Part shown: positions 49,615 to 63,000 of the stretch, piece by piece
Layout of the letters: each line of letters begins with the position of its first letter
Position numbering within the stretch: the first letter of the stretch is position 1
Made by a program: the position numbers and the translations under genes
The notes under the pieces: generated by a model
Databases searched by the model: none
Told to the model about the DNA's origin: nothing
Seen by the model: the letters and a program-made list of their open reading frames with translations, nothing else
NCBI RefSeq assembly: GCF_029227915.1
Contig: NC_079883.1
Coordinates: 32,490,001 to 32,554,000, forward strand
Source of the DNA: Hydractinia symbiolongicarpus
Lineage: Eukaryota > Cnidaria > Hydrozoa > Anthoathecata > Hydractiniidae
DNA length: 64,000 nt
Direction: 5' to 3'

Positions 49615-52345
49615 TGAGTTCCGGCAATCACGTCAAATTAAGAAGAATGTTTTTTCTTCGAGTCCAATTGTCTCATTTATCACATTTATCAGGTGATAGT
49701 CCTAAGTTAGTTCAATTAAGTCCCACAGTCAAACGTTTCATAGTTAAAAGCGATACAACCTAGTAATATTAGAAAAATATTGCTAAATACATGTTGGTAC
49801 GAATATGTGACCCAACCGTTGTAACTCAAACGGATTGACACCGTTAGAAAGTCAAAGAAGTGTAGTTTTTGAAGCTGTCTCTATTTCTTCAGCGCGGGAT
49901 AACGGCTAGGATTGGTCCCACAGTAAGAAATCACTTATTTATCTAAGTTTTTAAATAAAGCGCTACCACAGCGCCCAGTGTAATCGCTGAGTTCCGGCAA
50001 TCATGTCAAATTAAAAAGAATGTTATTTCTTGGAGCCGAATTTCCTTATTTATCACATTTATCAGGTCACAGTCCAAAGTTAGTTCAATTAAGTCCCACT
50101 GTCAATCGTTTCACTGTTAAAAACGATGCAACCTAGTAATATCAGAAAAATATAGCTAAATACATGTTGGTGCGAATATATGACCCAACCGTTGTAACTC
50201 AAACGGACTGACACCGTTAGAAAGTCAATGAAATGTAGTTTTTGAAACTTTCTCTATTTCTTCAGCGCGGGATAACGGCTAGGATTGGTCCCACAGTAAG
50301 AAATGACATATTTATCTAAGTTTTTAAATGAACCGCTACCACAGCGCCCAGTGTAATCGCTGAGTTTCGGCAATCATGTCAAATTAACAAGAATGTTATT
50401 TCTTGGAGTCCAATTGTCTCATTTATCACATTTATCACGTCACAGTCCAAAGTTAGTTCAATTAAGTCCCACAGTCAATCGTTTCATAGTTAAAAGCGAT
50501 GCAACCTAGTAATATCAGAAAAATATCGCTAAATACATGTTGGTACGTATTTGTGACCAAACCGTTGTAACTGAAATGGACTGACACTGTTAGAAAGTCA
50601 TGGAAATGTAGTTCTTGAAACTGTCGCTATTTCTTCAGCGCGCGATAAAGGATAGGATTGGTCCCACAGTAAAGAATGTTTTATTTATCTAAACTCTTAA
50701 ATGAAGCGCTACCACAGCGGCCAGTGTAATCGCTAAGTTCCGGCAATCACGTCAAATTAAGAAGAATGTTTTTTCTTCGAGTCCAATTGTCTCATTTTTC
50801 ACATTTATCAGGTCACAGTCCAAAGTTAGTTCAATTAAGTCCCACAGTCAATCGTTTCATTGTCAAAAGCAATGCAACCTAGTAATATCAAAAAAATATC
50901 GCTAAATACATGTTGATACGAATAAGTGACACGACCGTTGAAACTCAAGCGGATTGACACCGTTAGAAAGTCAATGAAATGTAGTTTTCGAAACTGTCGC
51001 TATTTCCTCAGCGCGCGATAACGTCTAGGATTGGTCCCACAATTAAAAAATGATTTTTTTTATCTAAGTTTTTAAATAAAGCGCTACCACAGCGCCCAGT
51101 GTAATCGCTGAGTTCCGGGAATCATGTCAAATTAAAAAAAAAGAATGTTATTTCTTGGAGCCCAATTTCCTCATTTATCACATTTATCAGGTCACAGTCC
51201 AAAGTTAGTTCAATTAAGTCCCACAGTCAATCGTTTCACTGTTAAAAACGATGGAACCTAGTAATATCAGATAAATATCGCTAAATACATGTTGGTACAA
51301 ATATTTGACCCAACCGTTGAAACTCAACCGGACTGACACCGTTAGAAAGTCAATAAAATGTAGTTCTTGAAACTGTCGCTATTTTTTTAGCGCGCGATAA
51401 TGGCTACGATTGGTCCCACAATAAAAAAATGAATTTTTTATCTTAATTCTTAAATGAAGCGCTGCCACAGAGCCCAGTGTAATCGCTGAGTTTCGGCAAT
51501 CATGTCAAATTAACAAGAATGTTATTTCTTGGAGTCCAATTGTCTCATTTATCACATTTATCAGGTCACAGTCCAAAGTTAGTTCAATTAAGTCCCACAG
51601 TCAATCGTTTCATAGTTAAAAGCGATGCAACCTAGTAATATCAGAAAAATATCGCTAAATACATGTTGGTACGTATTTGTGACCAAACCGTTGTAACTGA
51701 AATGGACTGACACCGTTAGAAAGTCATGGAAATGTAGTTTTTGAAACTGTCGCTATTTCCTCAGCGCGCGATAACGTCTAGGATTGGTCCCACAATTAAA
51801 AAATGACTTTTTTTATCTTAATTCTTAACTGAAGCGCTACCACAGAGCCCAGTGTAATCGCTGAGTTTCCGCAATTATGTCAAATTATGAAGAATGTTAT
51901 TTCTTGGAGTCCAATTGTCTCCTTTATCACATTTATCAGGTGACAGTCCAAAGTTAGTTCAATTAAGTCCTACAGTCAATTGTTTCACTGTTAAAAGCGA
52001 TGCAACCTAGTAATAGGAGATAAATATCGCTAAATACATGTTGGTACGAATATTTGACCCAACCTTTGAAACTTAAACGGACTGACACCGTTAGAAAGTC
52101 AATGAAATGTAGTTCTTGAAACTGTCGCTATTTCTTTAGCGCGCGATAACGGCTAAGATTGGTCCCACAATAAAAAAATGAATTTTTTATCTTAATTCTT
52201 AAATGAAGCGCTACCAGAGAGCCCAGTGTAATTGCTGAGTTTCGGCAATCATATCAAATTAACAAGAATGTTATTTCTTGGAGTCCAATTGTCTCATTTA
52301 TCACATTTATCAGATCACAGTCCAAAGTTAGTTCAATTAAGTCCC
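49615..52345. repeat. Satellite block of about 2.7 kb, copy 1 (offset 8,972 bp, 24 monomers)
   Basis: It aligns with 58587-61317 at a constant offset of 8,972 bp. GGTGATAGTCC lies at 49692 and 58664, AAAGAATGTT at 50671 and 59643, and the A9-run monomer at 51121 and 60093. Both copies contain the rare monomer with CCTAGTAATAGGAGATAAA. They part at about 52345 (CCCACTGTCAATCG versus CCCACAGTCAATCG). Its first ~1.1 kb is also present six monomers earlier, from about 47370. Confidence 0.87.
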
Positions 52346-52349
52346 ACTG

Positions 52350-54590
52350 TCAATCGTTTCACTGTTAAAAACGATGCAACCTAGTAATATCAGAAAAATA
52401 TAGCTAAATACATGTTGGTGCGAATATATGACCCAACCGTTGTAACTCAAACGGACTGACACCGTTAGAAAGTCAATGAAATGTAGTTTTTGTAACTTTC
52501 TCTATTTCTTCAGCGCGGGATAACGGCTAGGATTGGTCCCACAGTAAGAAATGACTTATTTATCTAAGTTTTTAAATGAACCGCTACCACAGCGCCCAGT
52601 GTAATCGCTGAGTTTCGGCAATCATGTCAAATTAACAAGAATGTTATTTCTTGGAGTCCAATTGTCTCATTTATCACATTTATCAGGTCACAGTCCAAAG
52701 TTAGTTCAATTAAGTCCCACAGTCAATCGTTTCATAGTTAAAAGCGATGCAGCCTAGTAATATCAGAAAAATATCGCTAAATACATGTTGGTACGTATTT
52801 GTGACCAAACCGTTGTAACTGAAATGGACTGACACCGTTAGAAAGTCATGGAAATGTAGTTTTTGAAACTGTCGCTATTTCTTCAGCGCGGGATAACGGC
52901 TAGGATTGGTCCCACAGTAAGAAATTACTTATTTATCTAAGTTTTTAAATAAAGCGCTACCACAGCGCCCAGTGTAATCGCTGAGTTCCGGCAATCACGT
53001 CAAATTAAGAAGAATGTTTTTTCTTCGAGTCCAACTGTCTCATTTTTCACATTTATCAGGTCACAGTCCAAAGTTAGTTCAAGTAAGTCCCACAGTCAAT
53101 CGTTTCATTGTCAAAAGCAATGCAACCTAGTAATATCAAAAAAATATCGCTAAATACATGTTGATACGAATAAGTGACACGACCGTGGAAACTCAAACGG
53201 ACTGACACCGTTAGAAAGTCAATGAAATGTAGTTTTCGAAACTGTCGCTATTTCCTCAGCGCGCGATAACGTCTAGGATTGGTCCCACAATAAAAAAATG
53301 ACTTTTTTTATCTAAGTTTTTAAATAAAGCGCTACCACAGCGCCCAGTGTAATCGCTGAGTTCCGGCAATCATGTCAAATTAAAAAGAATGTTATTTCTT
53401 GGAGCCCAATTTCCTCATTTATCACATTTATCAGGTCACAGTCCAAAGTTAGTTCAATTAAGTCCCACAGTCAATCGTTTCACTGTTAAAAACGATGCAA
53501 CCTAGTAATATCAGAAAAATATAGCTAAATACATGTTGGTGCGAATATATGACCCAACCGTTGTAACTCAAACGGACTGACACCGTTAGAAAGTCAATGA
53601 AATGTAGTTTTTGAAACTTTCTCTATTTCTTCAGCGCGGGATAACGGCTAGGATTGGTCCCACAGTAAGAAATGACATATTTATCTAAGTTTTTAAATGA
53701 ACCGCTACCACAGCGCCCAGTGTAATCGCTGAGTTTCGGCAATCATGTCAAATTAACAAGAATGTTATTTCTTGGAGTCCAATTGTCTCATTTATCCCAT
53801 TTATCAGGTCACAGTCCAAAGTTAGTTCAATTAAGTCCCACAGTCAATCGTTTCATAGTTAAAAGCGATGCAGCCTAGTAATATCAGAAAAATATCGCTA
53901 AGTACATGTTGGTACGTATTTGTGACCAAACCGTTGTAACTGAAATGGACTGACACCGATAGAAAGTCATGGAAATGTAGTTTTTGAAACTGTCGCTATT
54001 TCTTCAGCGCGGGATAACGGCTAGGATTGGTCCCACAGTAAGAAATCACTTATTTATCTAAGTTTTTAAATAAAGCGCTACCACAGCGCCCCGTGTAATC
54101 GCTGAGTTCCGGCAATCACGTCAAATTAAGAAGAATGTTTTTTCTTCGAGTCCAACTGTCTCATTTTTCACATTTATCAGGTCACAGTCCAAAGTTAGTT
54201 CAAGTAAGTCCCACAGTCAATCGTTTCATTGTCAAAAGCAATGCAACCTAGTAATATCAAAAAAATATCGCTAAATACATGTTGATACGAATAAGTGACA
54301 CGACCGTGGAAACTCAAACGGACTGACACCGTTAGAAAGTCAATGAAATGTAGTTTTCGAAACTGTCGCTATTTCCTCAGCGCGCGATAACGTCTAGGAT
54401 TAATCCCACAATAAAAAAATGACTTTTTTTATCTAAGTTTTTAAATAAAGCGCTACCACAGCGCCCAGTGTAATCGCTGAGTTCCGGCAATCATGTCAAA
54501 TTAAAAAGAATGTTATTTCTTGGAGCCCAATTTCCTCATTTATCACATTTATCAGGTCACAGTCCAAAGTTAGTTCAATTAAGTCCCACA
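52350..54590. repeat. Tandem 3-monomer satellite duplication (1,121 bp)
   Basis: The form GACCGTGGAAACTC occurs at 53181 and 54302 only. The surrounding monomers (AGCGATGCAGCCTAG, TCGAGTCCAACTGTCTC, TTCAAGTAAGTCCCAC) repeat at the same 1,121-bp spacing. The copies differ at a few bases, including GGATTGGTCCC versus GGATTAATCCC. Confidence 0.85.
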
Positions 54591-56311
54591 GTCAATCGTT
54601 TCACTGTTAAAAACGATGGAACCTAGTAATATCAGATAAATATCGCTAAATACATGTTGGTACGAATATTTGACCCAACCGTTGAAACTCAACCGGACTG
54701 ACACCGTTAGAAAGTCAATAAAATGCAGTTCTTGAAACTGTCGCTATTTCTTTAGCGCGCGATAACGGCTACGATTGGTCCCACAATAAAAAAATGAATT
54801 TTTTATCTTAATTCTTAAATGAAGCGCTGCCACAGAGCCCAGTGTAATCGCTGAGTTTCGGCAATCATGTCAAATTAACAAGAATGTTATTTCTTGGAGT
54901 CCAATTGTCTCATTTATCACATTTATCAGGTCACAGTCCAAAGTTAGTTCAATTAAGTCCCACAGTCAATCGTTTCATAGTTAAAAGCGATGCAACCTAG
55001 TAATATCAGAAAAATATCGCTAAATACATGTTGGTACGTATTTGTGACCAAACCGTTGTAACTGAAATGGACTGACACCGTTAGAAAGTCATGGAAATGT
55101 AGTTTTTGAAACTGTCGCTATTTCCTCAGCGCGCGATAACGTCTAGGATTGGTCCCACAATTAAAAAATGACTTTTTTTATCTTAATACTTAACTGAAGC
55201 GCTACCACAGAGCCCAGTGTAATCGCTGAGTTTCCGCAATCATGTCAAATTATGAAGAATGTTATTTGTTGGAGTCCAATTGTCTCCTTTATCACATTTA
55301 TCAGGTGACAGTCTAAAGTTAGTTCAATTAAGTCCCACAGTCAATTGTTTCACTGTTAAAAGCGATGCAACCTAGTAATATGAGATAAATATCGCTAAAT
55401 ACATGTTGGTACGAATATTTGACCCAACCGTTGAAACTCAAACGGACTGACACCGTTAGAAAGTCAATGAAATGTAGTTCTTGAAACTGTCGCTATTTCT
55501 TTAGCGCGCGATAACGGCTACGATTGGTCCCACAATAAAAAAATGAATTTTTTATCTTAATTCTTAAATAAAGCGCTACCAGAGAGCCCAGTGTAATCGC
55601 TGAGTTTCGGCAATCATATCAAATTAACAAGAATGTTATTTCTTGGAGTCCAATTGTCTCATTTATCACATTTAACAGATCACAGTCCAAAGTTAGTTCA
55701 ATTAAGTCCCACAGTCAATCGTTTCATAGTTAAAAGCGATGCAACCTAGTAATATCAGAAAAATGTCGCTAAATACATGTTGGTACGTATTTGTGGCCAA
55801 ACCGTTGTAACTGAAATGGACTGACACCGTTAGAAAGTCATGGAAATGTAGTTTTTGAAACTGTCGCTATTTCTTCAGCGCGCGATAAAGGATAGGATTG
55901 GTCCCACAGTAAAGAATGTTTTATTTATCTAAACTCTTAAATGGAACGCTACCACAGCGGCCAGTGTAATCGCTAAGTTTCGGCAATCACGTCAAATTAA
56001 GAAGAATGTTTTTTCTTCGAGTCCAATTGTCTCATTTTTCACATTTATCAGGTCACAGTCCAAAGTTAGTTCAATTAAGTCCCACAGTCAATCGTTTCAT
56101 TGTCAAAAGCAATGCAACCTAGTAATATCAAAAAAATATCGCTAAATACATGTTGATACGAATAAGTGACACGACCGTTGAAACTCAAACGGATTGACAC
56201 CGTTAGAAAGTCAATGAAATGTAGTTTTCGAAACTGTCGCTATTTCCTCAGCGCGCGATAACGTCTAGGATTGGTCCCACAATAAAAAAATGACTTTTTT
56301 TATCTTAATTC

Positions 56312-56315
56312 TTAA
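56312..56315. other. Target-site duplication TTAA, left of DNA transposon copy 2
   Basis: TTAA flanks the element at 56312-56315 and 57054-57057. Unbroken monomers read AATTCTTAAATGAAGCG at this position with a single TTAA. Confidence 0.92.
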
Positions 56316-57053
56316 CCCTATTCGCTCCGGGTTTTTCGAACATACTATGACCGGGGGGGGGCGGATTCCGCCCCCCCTTAATAACTTTTCATAGGGTTGT
56401 TCAAATTGAATCAAACTTGGCACACTTATAGTACCTCATAAAAGGAACAAAATAACGCCAAAAAAAATTTGCTTGCGTCAGCACATTTTCTGTGACGTCA
56501 TCAAAAGCTTGAAAATTGTTAAAAATGCCACTATCTGCTTAAAATATAATTACTTTTGTTCTAGAGCGAATTTTTACATTCTATTTGAAGTTTCTGAAAG
56601 CTAAATAAAAATTATTTAACATATCTTCCGGTTTTTACATGGATCGGATGAAAAATTGCCAAAAATTGCCCGAAAATCCGTTTTTTTCCGATTTTCAGGT
56701 AAAATCCGACAAAATCGGGAAAGCGGATTAGTCACGTGTTCAAATTATTCAAAATGATTCTTCTTGATGAAACAAAGTTGTGTTGCAAGTTTCAAGTTCT
56801 AAGAATAATCCTAACAGGAGTTATTATATTTTCCCCATTATAAGGATTTCATAGAGATTTTTAGGGGTAGTTTCGAGTAATGGTCAATATCAAAGCCTCT
56901 GAAAGGTATGGGACCTAAAAATTTAGCATGCAGGTGTCTAATAGATAATTGTTGAAACTCAGTAAGTATCATAGCCATATAACAAAGCAATCAGGAGTTA
57001 TTAAAAAAAAACCGTCAGGGGGGGCGGAATCCGCCCCCCCGGACCGAATAGGG
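56316..57053. mobile_element. Non-autonomous TTAA-targeted DNA transposon (piggyBac-like MITE), copy 2
   Basis: A 738-bp relative of the element at 31475, in the same orientation, with the same ends. The left terminal repeat has one change (CCCTATTCGCTCCGGG); the right one is intact. About thirty scattered substitutions and small indels separate the two copies, so they are independent insertions from a related source rather than one insertion copied with the satellite. The insertion point within the monomer also differs: near monomer position 348 here, near 112 for copy 1. The TGACGTCA palindrome is kept at 56493-56500. No coding frame is present. Confidence 0.9.
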
Positions 57054-57057
57054 TTAA

Positions 57058-60000
57058 ATGAAGCGTTACCACAGCGCCCGGTGTAATCGCTGAGTTCCGG
57101 CAATCATGTCAAATTAAGAAGAATGTTATTTCTTGGAGCCCAATTTCCTCATTTATCACATTTATCAGGTCACTGTCCAAAGTTAGTTCAATTAAGTCCC
57201 ACAGTCAATCGTTTCACTGTTAAAAACAATGCAACCTAGTAATATCAGATAAATATCGCTAAATACATGTTGGTAAGAATATTTGACCCAACCGTTGAAA
57301 CTCAACCGGACTGACACCGTTAGAAAGTCAATGAAATGTAGCTCTTGAAACTGTCGCTATTTCTTTAGCGCGCGATAACGGCTACGATTGGTCCCACAAT
57401 AAAAAAATGACTTTTTTATCTTAATTCTTAAATGAAGCGCTGCCACAGAGCCCAGTGTAATCGCTGAGTTTCGGCAATCATGTCAAATTAACAAGAATGT
57501 TATTTCTTGGAGTCCAATTGTTTCATTTATCACATTTCTCAGGTCACAGTCCAAAGTTAGTTCAATTAAGTCCCACAGTCAATCGTTTCATAGTTAAAAG
57601 CGATGCAACCTAGTAATATCAGAAAAATATCGCTAAATACATGTTGGTACGTATTTGTGACCAAACCGTTGTAACTGAAATGGACTGACACCGTTAGAAA
57701 GTCATGGAAATGTAGTTTTTGAAACTGTCGCTATTTCCTCAGCGCGCGATAACGTTTAGGATTGGTCCTACAATAAAAAAATGACTTTTTTTATCTTAAT
57801 TCTTAAATGAACCGCTACCACAGAGCCCAGTGTAATCGCTGAGTTTCTGCAATCATGTCAAATTATGAAGAATGTTATTTCTTGGAGTCCAATTGTCTCA
57901 TTTATCACATTTATCAGGTCACAGTCCAAAGTTAGTTCAATTAAGTCCCACAGTCAATTGTTTCACTGTTAAAAGCGATGCAACCTAGTAATATCAGATA
58001 AATATCGCTAAATACATGTTGGTACGAATATTTGACCCAACCGTTGAAACTAAACCGGATTGACACCGTTAGAAAGTCAATGAAATTTAATTCTTGAAAC
58101 TGTCGCTATTTCTTTAGCGCGCGATAACGGCTACGATTGGTCCCACAATAAAAAAATGAATTTTTTATCTTAATTCTTAAATGAAGGACTACCAGAGAGC
58201 CCAGTGTAATCGCTGAGTTTCGGCAATCATGTCAAATTAACAAGAATGTTATTTCTTGGAGTCCAATTGTCTCATTTATCACATTTATCAGGTCACAGTC
58301 CAAAGTTAGTTCAATTAAGTCCCACAGTCAATCGTTTCATAGTTAAAAACGATGCAACCTAGTAGTATCAGAAAAATATCGCTAAATACATGTTGGTACG
58401 TATTTGTGACCAAACCGTTGTAACTGAAATGAACTGACACCGTTAGAAAGTCATGGAAATGTAGTTTTTGAAACTGTCTCTATTTCTTCAGCGCGGGATA
58501 ACGGCTAGGATTAATCCCACAGTAAGAAATGACTTATTTATCTAAGTTTTTAAATGAACCGCTACGACAGCGCCCAGTGTAATCGCTAAGTTCCGGCAAT
58601 CACGTCAAATTAAGAAGAATGTTTTTTCTTCGAGTCCAATTGTCTCATTTATCACATTTATCAGGTGATAGTCCTAAGTTAGTTCAATTAAGTCCCACAG
58701 TCAAACGTTTCATAGTTAAAAGCGATACAACCTAGTAATATTAGAAAAATATTGCTAAATACATGTTGGTACGAATATGTGACCCAACCGTTGTAACTCA
58801 AACGGATTGACACCATTAGAAAGTCAAAGAAGTGTAGTTTTTGAAGCTGTCTCTATTTCTTCAGCGCGGGATAACGGCTAGGATTGGTCCCACAGTAAGA
58901 AATCACTTATTTATCTAAGTTTTTAAATAAAGCGCTACCACAGCGCCCAGTGTAATCGCTGAGTTCCGGCAATCATGTGAAATTAAAAAGAATGTTATTT
59001 CTTGGAGCCCAATTTCCTCATTTATCACATTTATCAGGTCACAGTCCAAAGTTAGTTCAATTAAGTCCCACTGTCAATCGTTTCACTGTTAAAAACGATG
59101 CAACCTAGTAATATCAGAAAAATATAGCTAAATACATGTTGGTGCGAATATATGACCCAACCGTTGTAACTCAAACGGACTGACACCGTTAGAAAGTCAA
59201 TGAAATGTAGTTTTTGAAACTTTCTCTATTTCTTCACGGCGGGATAACGGCTAGGATTGGTCCCACAGTAAGAAATGACATATTTATCTAAGTTTTTAAA
59301 TGAACCGCTACCACAGCGCCCAGTGTAATCGCTGAGTTTCGGCAATCATGTCAAATTAACAAGAATGTTATTTCTTGGAGTCCAATTGTCTCATTTATCA
59401 CATTTATCACGTCACAGTCCAAAGTTAGTTCAATTAAGTCCCACAGTCAATCGTTTCATAGTTAAAAGCGATGCAACCTAGTAATATCAGAAAAATATCG
59501 CTAAATACATGTTGGTACGTATTTGTGACCAAACCGTTGTAACTGAAATGGACTGACACTGTTAGAAAGTCATGGAAATGTAGTTTTTGAAACTGTCGCT
59601 ATTTCTTCAGCGCGCGATAAAGGATAGGATTGGTCCCACAGTAAAGAATGTTTTATTTATCTAAACTCTTAAATGAAGCGCTACCACAGCGGCCAGTGTA
59701 ATCGCTAAGTTCCGGCAATCACGTCAAATTAAGAAGAATGTTTTTTCTTCGAGTCCAATTGTCTCATTTTTCACATTTATCAGGTCACAGTCCAAAGTTA
59801 GTTCAATTAAGTCCCACAGTCAATCGTTTCATTGTCAAAAGCAATGCAACCTAGTAATATCAAAAAAATATCGCTAAATACATGTTGATACGAATAAGTG
59901 ACACGACCGTTGAAACTCAAACGGATTGACACCGTTAGAAAGTCAATGGAATGTAGTTTTCGAAACTGTCGCTATTTCCTCAGCGCGCGATAACGTCTAG

Positions 60001-63000
60001 GATTGGTCCCACAATTAAAAAATGATTTTTTTTATCTAAGTTTTTAAATAAAGCGCTACCACAGCGCCCAGTGTAATCGCTGAGTTCCGGCAATCATGTC
60101 AAATTAAAAAAAAAGAATGTTATTTCTTGGAGCCCAATTTCCTCATTTATCACATTTATCAGGTCACAGTCCAAAGTTAGTTCAATTAAGTCCCACAGTC
60201 AATCGTTTCACTGTTAAAAACGATGGAACCTAGTAATATCAGATAAATATCGCTAAATACATGTTGGTACAAATATTTGACCCAACCGTTGAAACTCAAC
60301 CGGACTGACACCGTTAGAAAGTCAATAAAATGTAGTTCTTGAAACTGTCGCTATTTTTTTAGCGCGCGATAACGGCTACGATTGGTCCCACAATAAAAAA
60401 ATGAATTTTTTATCTTAATTCTTAAATGAAGCGCTGCCACAGAGCCCAGTGTAATCGCTGAGTTTCGGCAATCATGTCAAATTAACAAGAATGTTATTTC
60501 TTGGAGTCCAATTGTCTCATTTATCACATTTATCAGGTCACAGTCCAAAGTTAGTTCAATTAAGTCCCACAGTCAATCGTTTCATAGTTAAAAGCGATGC
60601 AACCTAGTAATATCAGAAAAATATCGCTAAATACATGTTGGTACGTATTTGTGACCAAACCGTTGTAACTGAAATGGACTGACACCGTTAGAAAGTCATG
60701 GAAATGTAGTTTTTGAAACTGTCGCTATTTCCTCAGCGCGCGATAACGTCTAGGATTGGTCCCACAATTAAAAAATGACTTTTTTTATCTTAATTCTTAA
60801 CTGAAGCGCTACCACAGAGCCCAGTGTAATCGCTGAGTTTCCGCAATCATGTCAAATTATGAAGAATGTTATTTCTTGGAGTCCAATTGTCTCCTTTATC
60901 ACATTTATCAGGTGACAGTCCAAAGTTAGTTCAATTAAGTCCTACAGTCAATTGTTTCACTGTTAAAAGCGATGCAACCTAGTAATAGGAGATAAATATC
61001 GCTAAATACATGTTGGTACGAATATTTGACCCAACCTTTGAAACTTAAACGGACTGACACCGTTAGAAAGTCAATGAAATGTAGTTCTTGAAACTGTCGC
61101 TTTTTTTTTAGCGCGCGATAACGGCTAAGATTGGTCCCACAATAAAAAAATGAATTTTTTATCTTAATTCTTAAATGAAGCGCTACCAGAGAGCCCAGTG
61201 TAATTGCTGAGTTTCGGCAATCATATCAAATTAACAAGAATGTTATTTCTTGGAGTCCAATTGTCTCATTTATCACATTTATCAGATCACAGTCCAAAGT
61301 TAGTTCAATTAAGTCCCACAGTCAATCGTTTCATAGTTAAAACGATGCAACCTAGTAATATCAGAAAAATGTCGCTAAATACATGTTGATACGTATGTGT
61401 GACCAAACCGTTGTAACTGAAATGGACTGACGCCGTTAGAAAGTCATGGAAATGCAGTTTTTGAAACTGTCGCTATTTCTTCAGCGCACGATAAAGGATA
61501 GGATTGGTCCCACAGTAAAGAATGACTTATTTATCTAAACTCTTAAATGAAGCGCTACCACAGCGGCCAGTGTAGTCGCTGAGTTCCGGCATTAACGTCA
61601 AATTAAGAAGAATGTTTTTTCTTCGAGTCCAATTGTCTCATTTTTCACATTTATCAGGTCGCAGTCCAAAGTTAGTTCAATTAAGTCCCACAGTCAATCG
61701 TTTCATTGTCAAAAGCAATGCAACCTAGTAATATCAAAAAAATATCGCTAAATACATGTTGGTACGAATATGCGACACAACCGTTAAAACTCAAACGGAC
61801 TGACACCGTTAGAAAGTCAATGAAATGTAGTTTTCGAAACTGTCGCTATTTTCTCAGCGCGCGATAACGTCTAGGATTGGTCCCACAATAAAAAAATGAC
61901 TTTTTTTATCTTAATTCTTAAATAAGACGTTACCACAGAGCCAAGTGTAATCGATGAGTTTCCGCAATCATGTCAAATTTTGAAGAATGTTATTTCTTGT
62001 AGTCCCATTGTCTCCTTTATCACATTTATCAGGTGACAGTCCAAATTTAGTTCAATTAACTCCCACAGTCAATCGTTTCATAGTTAAAAGCGATGCAACC
62101 TAGTAATATTAGAAAAATATCGCTAAATACATGTTGGTACGAATATGTGACCCAACCGTTGTAACTCAAACGGATTGACACCGTTAGAAAGTCAAAGAAG
62201 TGTAGTTTTTGAAACTGTCGCTATTTCTTCAGCGTGCGATAATGGATAGGATTGGTCCCACAGTAAAGAACGACTCATTTATCTAAATTTTTAAATGAAG
62301 CGCTACCACAACGACCTGTGTAATCGCAGAGTTCCGGCAATCACGTCAAATTAGGAAGAATGTTTTTTCTTGGAGTCCAATTGTCTCATTTTTCACATTT
62401 ATCAGGTCACAGTCCAAAGTTAGTTCAATTAAGTCCCACAGTCAATCGTTTCATAGTTAAAAGCGATGCAATCTAGTAATACCAGAAAAATATCGCTAAA
62501 TACATGTTGGTACGTATTTGTGACCAAACCGTTGTAACTGAAATGGACTGACACCGTTAGAAAGTCATGGAAATGTAGTTTTTGAAACTGTCGCTATTTC
62601 CTCAGCGCGCGATAACGTTTAGGATTGGTCCCACAATAAAAGACGACTAAATTATATAAATTTTTAAATGAAGCGCTACCACAACGACCAGTGTAATCGC
62701 TGAGTTCCGGCAATCACGTCAAATTAAGAAGAATGTTTTTTCTTGGAGTCCAATTGTCTCATTTTTCACATTTATCAGGTCACAGTCCAAAGTTAGTTTA
62801 ATTAAGTCCCACAGTCAATCGTTTCATTGTCAAAAGCGATGCAACCTAGTAATATCAAAAAAATATCGCTAAATACATGTTGTTACGAATATGTGACACA
62901 ACCGTTGAAACTCAAACGGACTGACACCGTTAGAAAGTCAATGAAATGTAGTTTTTGAAACTGTCTCTATTTCTTCAGCACGGGATAACGGCTAGGATTG

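Larger units (their letters stand above)
42881..56311. repeat. Satellite array, segment 3 (about 36 monomers)
   Basis: The ~374-bp satellite resumes in phase. Common monomer forms here have GTATTTGTGACCAAACCG with AGTCATGGAAATGTAG, GAATATTTGACCCAACCG with CTCAACCGGAC, GGTGCGAATATATGACC with AAATATAGC, and TTTTTCTTCGAGTCC. Several monomers contain an A9 run (ATTAAAAAAAAAGAATG at about 48511 and 51131). The segment is rich in 2-, 3-, 6-, 7- and 24-monomer repetitions listed separately. No gene was found. Confidence 0.97.

Noticed and set aside
61204-61389. Open frame of 61 codons in the satellite
   Set aside because: Satellite sequence; the translation resembles the frame at 14169-14483 only because both read the same monomer.
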